This document shows positions 37,785-45,553 of a stretch of 64,000 bases of DNA, piece by piece. Under the pieces are notes generated by a model. That model saw nothing but the letters and a program-made list of their open reading frames with translations. It was not told where the DNA came from and ran no database searches. Each line of letters opens with the position of its first letter. The stretch's first letter is position 1. Made by a program: the position numbers and the translations under genes. This DNA comes from Bacteroidota bacterium (GTDB lineage: Bacteria; Bacteroidota; Bacteroidia; Bacteroidales; UBA4417), in assembly GCA_013376995.1 (NCBI GenBank), contig JACAAZ010000010.1, positions 142,906 through 206,905 of the forward strand. The letters are read 5' to 3'.

Positions 37785-39107
37785 ATGAATAACATGAGAA
37801 AACCGGTCCTGCCAATAAACTCCCCTAAGGTTATCAATGCGTGGTGTTCCTACGATATTGCCAATTCCGCTTATATTCTGAGTGTAAATACCGTTTTATA
37901 TCCAATATTCTACCAGGAAGTAACCAGGAAAGCTTTTGGGTCTGAAATGGTATCATTCCTTGGAATGCATGTTAAGAATACAGTTTTGTATGAATACGCC
38001 ATTGCCCTGGGTTATTTTTTAGTCATCCTGATGACTTTATCATTATCCGGCATTGCAGACCTGGGTGGATACCGCAAGCGGTTCATGCAATTTTTTACAG
38101 CGCTTGGGTCTTTTGCTTGTATGGGATTGTTCTTTTTTAAAGGGGAGAATATCGGCCTGGGACTCGTCCTTCCGATGCTTGCTGTTCTTGGCTTTGCCGG
38201 TTCGCTGGTCTATTATAATTCGTTTTTGCCCATCATTGCTACCCCCGATCTGCACGACCGCATCAGTGCCAGGGGATTTTCATTCGGATATGCCGGGAGT
38301 ATGCTGTTGCTGATCTTCAATATATTCTCATTGCAAAAATACCAGCTGTTCGGGTTTTCCGACAGTCTGGAAGCCGTGCGGTTTTCTTTCATTGAAGTAG
38401 GAATATGGTGGCTGGTCGTATCACAAATTGCTTTTTATTATTTGCGGGAAGAGCGAAAAGTCGTCCAATGGGATGTAAGCATTTTTACCCGGGGATTTCA
38501 CGAGGTTTATAAGGTATTCGGCTATATCAAAAAGCACAAGGCCATGTACCGCTTTCTCCTTTCCTTTTTCTTTTTCAGCATGGGCGTTCAGACCATCATC
38601 ATTGTCGCATCCCTTTTTGGCAAAGCAGAACTTGGAATTACGGATACCAAGCTGATTATGACCATCCTGATCATCCAGGTAGTAGCCATCCTGGGAGCTT
38701 ATGTATTCGGAAGAGTTTCAAGCCGGTTTGGAAACCGAACCTCCTTGCTCTGGATGCTTGCTATATGGGTATTTGTGTGTTTCTCTGCTTACAATGTGCA
38801 TGATGAATATCAGTTCTATGTATTATCGGCCCTGGTTGGACTTGTGATGGGAGGAATCCAGTCACAGGCTCGTTCAACCTGGTCGAAATTAATACCCTCG
38901 AACACAGCTGATACGGCTTCCTATTTTAGTTTTTACGACAGTACCGAAAAATTAGCCATAGTAATCGGTATGCTTGGTTTTGGAATAATTGAACAAGTAA
39001 CCGGCAGTATGAGGAACAGCACATTGCTGTTGTCTTCATTCTTTATTATAAGTTTCCTGATTATTGCATTCACAAAGTTGAAGAAAGAGGAATCTTCGCT
39101 GGCGTAA
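37785..39107 (+). CDS. MFS transporter, UMF1/Atg22-like
   Basis: The 440-residue protein has about 12 hydrophobic segments. The N-terminal VINAWCSYDIANSAYILSV matches the W.xYDxANSAY signature of the UMF1 (Vacuole effluxer Atg22-like) branch of the major facilitator superfamily. GGIQSQARSTWSKLIP, about residues 362-377, fits the GGxQxxSRS..xxLxP motif of the same group. The substrate of bacterial members is not established; amino-acid or nutrient efflux is inferred from yeast Atg22. A second in-frame ATG lies three codons downstream. Confidence 0.88.
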   Translation: MNNMRKPVLPINSPKVINAWCSYDIANSAYILSVNTVLYPIFYQEVTRKAFGSEMVSFLGMHVKNTVLYEYAIALGYFLVILMTLSLSGIADLGGYRKRFMQFFTALGSFACMGLFFFKGENIGLGLVLPMLAVLGFAGSLVYYNSFLPIIATPDLHDRISARGFSFGYAGSMLLLIFNIFSLQKYQLFGFSDSLEAVRFSFIEVGIWWLVVSQIAFYYLREERKVVQWDVSIFTRGFHEVYKVFGYIKKHKAMYRFLLSFFFFSMGVQTIIIVASLFGKAELGITDTKLIMTILIIQVVAILGAYVFGRVSSRFGNRTSLLWMLAIWVFVCFSAYNVHDEYQFYVLSALVGLVMGGIQSQARSTWSKLIPSNTADTASYFSFYDSTEKLAIVIGMLGFGIIEQVTGSMRNSTLLLSSFFIISFLIIAFTKLKKEESSLA

Positions 39108-39787
39108 ATACTCCGGGATTATTGGATTAGGAATAAAAGTATTGAGTCTTAAAATGGGTAATAAAGTAATTCACAAGTCTTCTTTAACTCTCTATTCACC
39201 TAATCCATTGTATGCCGGAACAAAATCCAAGGTACTCTATTAACCGTGAACGAGCAGTGGGGCCAAGAAATCAAAATGGTCCGGAAAGGGTGGAACCAAC
39301 ATAGAAACCTTTTGTTTCCAGCGGTTTCTGGTCTAAGTATTTCATTCCCTGATTTCAAGTAAACTATTTGCCTAGCGCCCTTAACTAAGCCCACAGGACT
39401 TCGGACCTGGGCGTCATCATAGATCATCTCTACTAATAATCTACCTTTTCATTTAGAGCTGAAAGCGTGAAACTGTTTGATTTTATGGACAATGAACTAT
39501 TTGCACCCTCACATTGTTATTAGATTCTCCTGGTCAGTCTTGCAACTTTTTCGATCGTCATCTCCTTACTTCCTGGCTTTTATTATCCGGTTTCTTTCTG
39601 ATTAAACTGTTTTCATTTTTTTGGCGATGAGGAAAATATAAACCCAGATTCCATTATGGGGCAACTACCCTTAGCTTCAGGAACCTTCTTCATATCAATG
39701 CAGTTAGCTCTTTTGCTTATCATATCACGAAAAGCATCATGGATAAATTAATTCACTAATTCAAACTACTAACCAAAACAAACAATT
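39108..39787. other. Long intergenic region at the left border of the accessory island
   Basis: These 680 bases hold no gene I can support. A 75-codon minus-strand frame (39200-39427) has no recognisable domain. A GC-richer stretch around 39388-39412 can form a stem-loop closed by a C-TTCG-G tetraloop. The region separates the transporter gene from a truncated lipoprotein gene and may hold remnants of recombination. Confidence 0.4.
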
Positions 39788-39934
39788 ATGAAAAACACAA
39801 TACGTTTCGGTCACCTTTTTGCTGCTTTTGCAGTTGTTTCATTGTTAGCCACTTCATGTAAACAAACTTCCAAAGAGGAGTCCAAACCAGACCTGGCTCA
39901 ATTCAGGGCTGAAATACAGGCTATTACACATTAA
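39788..39934 (+). pseudogene. Truncated lipoprotein gene, likely DUF4440/NTF2-like N-terminus
   Basis: A 48-codon frame encodes a clear lipoprotein signal (MKNTIRFGHLFAAFAVVSLL ending ATSC at Cys 24) and then KEESKPDLAQFRAEIQAITH before a stop. The piece DLAQFRAEIQAI resembles the start of Bacteroidota DUF4440/SnoaL-like lipoproteins, which normally continue for about 120 residues with an NTF2-like cone. Here the frame stops and AT-rich non-coding sequence follows. I read it as the 5' stub of a broken gene; a genuine small lipoprotein is the alternative. Confidence 0.5.
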
Positions 39935-40263
39935 CCAATCAATCATTGCATAAACTCCATGGCTGTTTAGGAAATATAGTTTTAGTTTATGAAGTTTTGT
40001 CTGTCAGAGACAAGAAATTGTAGCCTGATGAAAGTGTAATTAATATTGAATCAATGTATTACTAATTATGGACTAATAGACCGAAATTATTCATAATAAC
40101 TTAGCGAAAATACTTTTATTAATTCAAGCATTTTTAATATGTTTGCTTATTGTCACATCTAAAAGATGCACATTTAACTATATTTATTCTTATTGGAATA
40201 AAACTCTATCTACCTCCTGATATGCGATAATTAGACTATTTATTTAAGCTTATAGTCTGATAT
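39935..40263. other. AT-rich leader before the sigma factor gene
   Basis: 329 bases without a gene, strongly AT-rich. It must contain the promoter of the sigma factor operon, but I see no convincing TAnnTTTG box, which would fit transcription by an alternative sigma factor, possibly the product itself. Confidence 0.4.
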
Positions 40264-40881
40264 ATGGCGTTTTATCGATTTATTGGAATTTGTATGCTCA
40301 AACACCTAGAGGACGAAAAGAAAACTAATAGCTATTTAGATATAGGGGATAGGCAACTTGTTACCCTCATTCTTGAGGGGAATAATAAAGTTGTCACGAG
40401 TTTCTTTGTTCAAAAATGTAAATGGATTTTTGAATATCTCAATAAGACTCGTCTAAAAGGTCTGAATCTTCAGACAGATGATCTTGTCAATGATTTCTAT
40501 CTTTTTTTACAGGAAGACAACTGGGAAAAACTCCGACAGTTCCGCTTTGAATCCAAACTGCAAACCTGGATTAACGTGGTAGCTTCAAGGTATTTTCTTA
40601 AGAAATATTCCAGAGAGTTGAAAGAAACCAGCCGAGATTGTCCTCCAATAGACAGCATCCTTTCATTTGTTTGTGAAGACGCTGATGAAAGATTAGTTCG
40701 GTCTGAAGTTCTTGAAGCGATCAGTTATTTGAATGATAAAAGGTCAAAGTTAATCTTGTTGCTGGATTTACAAGGATTTGAATCTAAAGAAATAGCAGAT
40801 CAACTAGGCATAAGCACAAATAATGTTTATGTACTTAGATCAAGAGCAATAAAAAACCTTAAGAATCTGCTCAATGGATAA
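40264..40881 (+). CDS. Sigma-70 family (ECF-like) RNA polymerase sigma factor
   Basis: The 205-residue protein has region 2 at about residues 40-110 (LNLQTDDLVNDFYLFLQEDN, QFRFESKLQTWINVVASRYF) and region 4 at about 150-203 (LLDLQGFESKEIADQLGIST followed by NVYVLRSRAIKNL, a helix-turn-helix). This is the two-domain ECF layout. An ATG 10 codons downstream (40294) is an alternative start. The last 8 bases overlap the start of the zinc-finger anti-sigma gene, so the two are translationally coupled. It probably drives the genes that follow. Confidence 0.88.
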   Translation: MAFYRFIGICMLKHLEDEKKTNSYLDIGDRQLVTLILEGNNKVVTSFFVQKCKWIFEYLNKTRLKGLNLQTDDLVNDFYLFLQEDNWEKLRQFRFESKLQTWINVVASRYFLKKYSRELKETSRDCPPIDSILSFVCEDADERLVRSEVLEAISYLNDKRSKLILLLDLQGFESKEIADQLGISTNNVYVLRSRAIKNLKNLLNG

Positions 40882-41602
40882 GATGCTAAATAACCCAATG
40901 TGCCCTGACGAAAACGAATTGGCAAAGTTTATTGAAGGCAATTTGACTGGACATCGATTGACTCGGATAAAAGAACATCTTGATTCATGCAGTCTATGTA
41001 ATGATATGGTAAAACTAGCCATGGAATTTGATGTAGTGATTGAGGAACAGAATAACCTGCTCATGGAAGACCCAGCCTCTCAAAAGATTGCAGCGCTAAG
41101 TAAGCGGAATCTTTGTGTTTTACATGCTGAGATGTACATTCTTCAATTATTCAAATTCAAGGTTGACTTGATCACATTGCTGGAATTATCCGATAAATAT
41201 GGTTGGCTTTCTAAGGGAGGGGTACAATTTAAGAATATTGGCAAATTGTTGGAATTCTTTGGTTTTAAAGTAGAACGAAAGACAAATGCCCTTCCAAAAG
41301 ATATTAATGAAGCAATTGAACAAGGCTACAAGATTATAGTAGGTGTTGATAAAGGAGAATTATTCTTACATTCAAAACTTGAACGAATTTACGAAATCAT
41401 AGAAGACTGGATTGAAAAGAGACCAGATCATGCATTAATTGTCACAGGGGTTCAAATGAAAGCAGATTCAGCTGATAGTGTAAGTGTCATCAATTTTGAA
41501 AATGAGCAGCCTGTTAACTACATAATTCCATTTTCTCAATTTATGGATGCCTGGAAGGATTCGGATAATTACATGGTAATGATAAGAGAAGGAACTATTT
41601 GA
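40874..41602 (+). CDS. Zinc-finger anti-sigma factor fused to a C39-peptidase-like domain
   Basis: Residues 1-60 look like a ZAS anti-sigma domain: Cys 10, then HLDSCSLC giving His 35-x3-Cys 39-x2-Cys 42. Residues about 72-242 resemble a C39/papain-like cysteine peptidase. Cys 81 in KRNLCVLHAE fits the nucleophile helix, GGVQFKNIGKLLEFFGFKVE matches the usual second segment, His 186 is in PDHALIVTGV, and the end (FSQFMDAWKDSDNYMVMI) is typical. The third residue, normally Asp in an NDP motif, is not conserved (VINFENE), so activity is uncertain. There is no membrane helix. I infer a cytoplasmic sigma inhibitor whose release may depend on this domain. Confidence 0.7.
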   Translation: MDKMLNNPMCPDENELAKFIEGNLTGHRLTRIKEHLDSCSLCNDMVKLAMEFDVVIEEQNNLLMEDPASQKIAALSKRNLCVLHAEMYILQLFKFKVDLITLLELSDKYGWLSKGGVQFKNIGKLLEFFGFKVERKTNALPKDINEAIEQGYKIIVGVDKGELFLHSKLERIYEIIEDWIEKRPDHALIVTGVQMKADSADSVSVINFENEQPVNYIIPFSQFMDAWKDSDNYMVMIREGTI

Positions 41603-41846
41603 AAAACTAGTAACAGTTTCCTGGCGTCGTCAGCACACTTGTATACTGAAAAAGAATAGGTAGAATTGATTATTAGTCGTAAAAAAGCAAATTTCAGAGC
41701 ATTGAGTTTGAAGTTACAGTAGAACTATTCATCCATTGTTAATGAAAACTCAGGAAGCCGTAAATGTATATCCTTTTTTTCAGAGGATAGTGAATCTATC
41801 GGCATAGTTAGTATGATTGGAGCAATAAACCAAATGACAAGATATT

Positions 41847-43589
41847 ATGAAAAGAGACATTTTTATTAGCTATTCAAATAAGGACCGGAATATTGCTTTT
41901 GAGTTATGCACATACCTTGAAAATTACGGATTGAATTGCTGGATTGCACCGAGAGATGTTAAAGCCGGAAATAATTTTGGGGCTGAGATTGTATCTGCGA
42001 TTAAATCCCAGGAAATGTTTCTATTAATATTATCCACGAATTCAAATAATTCTAAACATGTAGCCAGTGAAGTTGATTGTGCTTTCAGCAATAATAAAAT
42101 CATAATCACATTTAAGATTGGCAACTTCGATATTAGCGATACCCTGGGATACTATCTGAATAGTTTGCATTGGTTAAATGCTGGTGAAAAATACCAGGAT
42201 TCTTTTAATGCACTTCTGCAGAATTGCAGGAAGGTGATAATATATGATGGACCTGAAAGTAGCACTGGTACTATTCTGCATTTTGCAGATACAAAAACTA
42301 TTATTCTTAAAATTGATAATAAAGAATTCAAAATTTCAAATTCTTTTGCAGAATTTCAATCACTTTTGACGGATCATCATGTTGAACTTTTTTCGTATAA
42401 TAATGTGGTATATAATATTGGTGAATTAAATGACTATACATTAGGACTGCTTACAGGTACAATTAGCTATAATCAATTTCTTACACGATCCTTAATTGAA
42501 AGTACTAAAAATGACTGCCTTGCTTCTAAGCGATTTGGCGAAAAGGTTGAAAATATTAAATCCTGGGAAGAAGAAACCAGAATTAGTGATAAGGCTAAGG
42601 AAATCATTGCCTATAGTTTTGCCGGAATCATTGGAAAAGAACTGGGTAAGCTTATGGCAATCGGGAAGGAAGATTATTCAGTCGTTAAGCCGCAAAAATA
42701 CGTTGAGAAATGCGTAAGTATAGTTAAACGAACGTTAGACCTGGTCAATTACGCTCTGCTGTCTATATTATGGGACTCTTCCCAGGATAAAGAAATTATT
42801 TTTAGTGAACACGAAAGAAAGGTATTAACTCAAAAATTTGATTCACCCTTCGAACCTGATATGCTGGAACAAATCGAACTTCTATATATGTTGACGGATA
42901 TATTCGAGAATCCAAAAAATAATTTGCTCCTTCCTATTCCTGAACTTGAAAGAATATATAAGGCTGAGGAAGACAAAGCCTCATTGAAAAATGTTTGTCA
43001 AAAGATACATAACTTTCAGAATAAAAAATATAATGTTATAGACTGCTGGAAAGCCGAGGAGATTGTAGCAGATTTCTTTAAATATTTTAGTTTTCTGACT
43101 TCGTATCAAATGGCATCAATAAAAAAGATTGGTTACAGGCAAATCAAAAATTATAAACCAGGATTCGTTCACAGATATATTGCTTTGGGTATTGATAATA
43201 AAGCTAATGTCGATGCTGAAAAAGTTGATTACGAAGAAAATGCAACCTATAGTGATTCAGTACTGCTGTTCAAAGGAGATGATTTCAGAAAGAGCATCAA
43301 TCTTTTCCCATTTATCCTGGACTATAATGCCATTACGCTGGAACAAGGATCAAAGATCTGTTTCTACAGATCATTACCAGTTGAAAGAGATACCCTGGAA
43401 TATCTTTTTATAGATGATAACAACATTATTCAATTTGAAAAGAAAGGATTCCCGGATGATAACAGGAACATAAATGAACTATTGTTAAATGAAGAGAATT
43501 TGAGAATCCTCAATATTCAATGTTGTGTTGATAGATTCTTTGAAGCCAGGCGATCTATATTAAAAGAAATTGATTTTAATGACTTGTAA
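41847..43589 (+). CDS. TIR-domain protein with a large unknown C-terminal region
   Basis: The 580-residue protein starts with a TIR domain (about 1-125): DIFISYSNKDRNIAF, CWIAPRDVKAGNNFGAEI, and SKHVASEVD with Glu 75 at the position of the catalytic Glu of NAD-consuming TIRs. After it comes a beta-rich segment (about 145-195) and a helical region (about 205-330). The C-terminal half (about 340-580) resembles no family I know. No signal peptide or membrane helix is visible. Bacterial TIR domains often cleave NAD+ or make cyclic-ADP-ribose-type signals in immunity. The nSTAND gene begins 14 bases downstream. Confidence 0.85.
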   Translation: MKRDIFISYSNKDRNIAFELCTYLENYGLNCWIAPRDVKAGNNFGAEIVSAIKSQEMFLLILSTNSNNSKHVASEVDCAFSNNKIIITFKIGNFDISDTLGYYLNSLHWLNAGEKYQDSFNALLQNCRKVIIYDGPESSTGTILHFADTKTIILKIDNKEFKISNSFAEFQSLLTDHHVELFSYNNVVYNIGELNDYTLGLLTGTISYNQFLTRSLIESTKNDCLASKRFGEKVENIKSWEEETRISDKAKEIIAYSFAGIIGKELGKLMAIGKEDYSVVKPQKYVEKCVSIVKRTLDLVNYALLSILWDSSQDKEIIFSEHERKVLTQKFDSPFEPDMLEQIELLYMLTDIFENPKNNLLLPIPELERIYKAEEDKASLKNVCQKIHNFQNKKYNVIDCWKAEEIVADFFKYFSFLTSYQMASIKKIGYRQIKNYKPGFVHRYIALGIDNKANVDAEKVDYEENATYSDSVLLFKGDDFRKSINLFPFILDYNAITLEQGSKICFYRSLPVERDTLEYLFIDDNNIIQFEKKGFPDDNRNINELLLNEENLRILNIQCCVDRFFEARRSILKEIDFNDL

Positions 43590-43603
43590 TAATATAGTAA
43601 GAA

Positions 43604-45553
43604 ATGCAAAAAATATATCCTTTCAAATTTCTTGATGCTTACACGCTGGATGACAGTCAATTGTTCTTTGGAAGAAACGAAGAGGTTGAAGCCTTATACA
43701 ATATGGTCTTCCAATCCGATCTTTTGCTTGTATACGGGGCTTCTGGAACAGGCAAGACAAGTTTGATCCAATGTGGCCTGGCTTCAAAATTTGCAACTCA
43801 TGAGTGGTTGCCTCTATTTATCAGGAGAGGAACTGACATAAATCAGTCATTCGAAAAAGTTTTGATTGAAAATGGAGGTGACATTGAATCAGACAGCCAG
43901 GATCTGGACTGGCTTGACCAGGACTGGACATCTGAGGTGGAAAATATCCAGAGCAACTTATCATCCCTGGCAAAGTTATTCCGGTCAATTTATCTGAAAA
44001 GTTTTAAACCTATTTATCTCATTTTTGATCAGTTCGAAGAATTATACATATTGGGATCTAAGCAGGAGCAACAGAAATTCTTTCAGACCATTAAAGAGAT
44101 CCTACAAATCGAACAACCTGTTAAGGTTATTTTTTCTGTCAGGGAGGAGTATTTAGGTCACTTGTATGAGTTTGAGAGACGAGTTCCAGAACTGTTGCGC
44201 AAAAAGCTCAGGGTAGAATCAATGACGTTTGAAAAAATCAATGATATAATACAAGGAATTGGAAACTTAAAGCAAAGTATTGTAAAACTGGAAAATGGAT
44301 GTGAGGAAGAGTTTTGTGTGAAGGTTTTTCAAAAGATCAAAGGAAGCGAAAATAAAATAAGTATAGAACTACCCTATTTGCAGGTGTTCCTTGATAAACT
44401 CTATCTCGACATTACAGGTGATGAAAAGAGGGAAACTGAAGCAGTTTTTAATGTAGAATCATTAAATAAACTTGGAGATATTGGCGACGTTCTCCAGGAT
44501 TTTCTGGATGAGCAGGTTTCTTCAGCTGCCAGAGAGTTTAATTTTGAAAGAGAGGTAATTTGGAAAATTCTTTCATCGTTTGTAACCCTCGATGGGACTA
44601 AAGAGCCTTTATCAATTAATGAAATTTATAGTCGGTTGTCGGATATCAATCAATCAATAATATTTAATGCCATTCAGTACTTTGAGAACAGGAGGATTAT
44701 TCGTTTTTCGGAAAAAGAGCAGATGTTTGAAATTGCCCACGATTCTCTGGCAAACCAGATAAGCACCAGGCGAAGCAATGAGGAGATTGCAGTTTTGGAA
44801 GTATCGAGACTAATCAAATACCAAAGTAATTTAAAAGACAATGCAAGAGAACTTCTGTCTGCAAAACAACTTGCATTTATTGAGCCTTATCTTACACATT
44901 TACAATTAACGATTACAGAGAAAGAACTGATTGAACAAAGTTATATCGCAGCTGAAAAAGAAAGAAAACAAACCAGGAAAAGGCACAGGCGAATTCAGAT
45001 GATTTACGTAGGTGCATCTGTTATATCCCTGTTTTTTGGGATGTATGCACTCTTCCAGAAAAGGGAAGCCGATCAAAATTACCTCGAACTGCGCAAAAAT
45101 AATGCTGAAAGTTATTTCAAAGAGGAAAAATTCTCGCAAGCTAAGTCAGAATATGCTGATTTGATAAATACCAGCTTAAACCAGGGAAGAAGTATCAGTA
45201 AAAAAATAGTTGAATGCGAATATTTGGACAGTGTGAAAAAAATATTTGATTCAAACATCAATAATGCCAGGATACTAAGTGCAAGTGGCAAGACCGAAGA
45301 TCTCCTGAAAGCTGACAGTATATTTAATAACACCATACGACTAAATTATCCTTCCGGAATACAACGACTGACTGCCGAATTGGAGCTGCATAGAAGACAA
45401 GTAATAAAATTCTGTGATGATAACATTATTATTGCTGGTACTTTGATTAATTACAATATGAACATGGCTGCATTAGAGACCTTGCAAAATATTTTAAAGT
45501 TGCAGAAGAATAACGCTGAAGCTCATAACCTGTTAAAGAAAATAAAGAAATGA
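43604..45553 (+). CDS. nSTAND-type NTPase with a transmembrane segment
   Basis: The 649-residue protein begins YPFKFLDAYTLDDSQLFFGR, the typical lead-in of Novel-STAND NTPases. Walker A is GASGTGKTS (45-53) and Walker B is IYLIFDQFEEL (136-146). SVREEYLG is the expected sensor motif. A winged-helix-like region follows (about 300-400). A single hydrophobic helix lies at about 466-485 (IYVGASVISLFFGMYALF) before a C-terminal helical TPR-like tail (about 490-649). Proteins like this often have repeats after the helix; here they are encoded by the next gene, whose ATG overlaps this stop by 4 bases (ATGA). I infer an NTP-driven switch anchored in the inner membrane. Confidence 0.88.
   Translation: MQKIYPFKFLDAYTLDDSQLFFGRNEEVEALYNMVFQSDLLLVYGASGTGKTSLIQCGLASKFATHEWLPLFIRRGTDINQSFEKVLIENGGDIESDSQDLDWLDQDWTSEVENIQSNLSSLAKLFRSIYLKSFKPIYLIFDQFEELYILGSKQEQQKFFQTIKEILQIEQPVKVIFSVREEYLGHLYEFERRVPELLRKKLRVESMTFEKINDIIQGIGNLKQSIVKLENGCEEEFCVKVFQKIKGSENKISIELPYLQVFLDKLYLDITGDEKRETEAVFNVESLNKLGDIGDVLQDFLDEQVSSAAREFNFEREVIWKILSSFVTLDGTKEPLSINEIYSRLSDINQSIIFNAIQYFENRRIIRFSEKEQMFEIAHDSLANQISTRRSNEEIAVLEVSRLIKYQSNLKDNARELLSAKQLAFIEPYLTHLQLTITEKELIEQSYIAAEKERKQTRKRHRRIQMIYVGASVISLFFGMYALFQKREADQNYLELRKNNAESYFKEEKFSQAKSEYADLINTSLNQGRSISKKIVECEYLDSVKKIFDSNINNARILSASGKTEDLLKADSIFNNTIRLNYPSGIQRLTAELELHRRQVIKFCDDNIIIAGTLINYNMNMAALETLQNILKLQKNNAEAHNLLKKIKK

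Noticed and set aside
39200..39427. 75-codon minus-strand ORF in the gap left of the island
   Set aside because: No recognisable domain and no clear ribosome site; kept only as part of the intergenic description.
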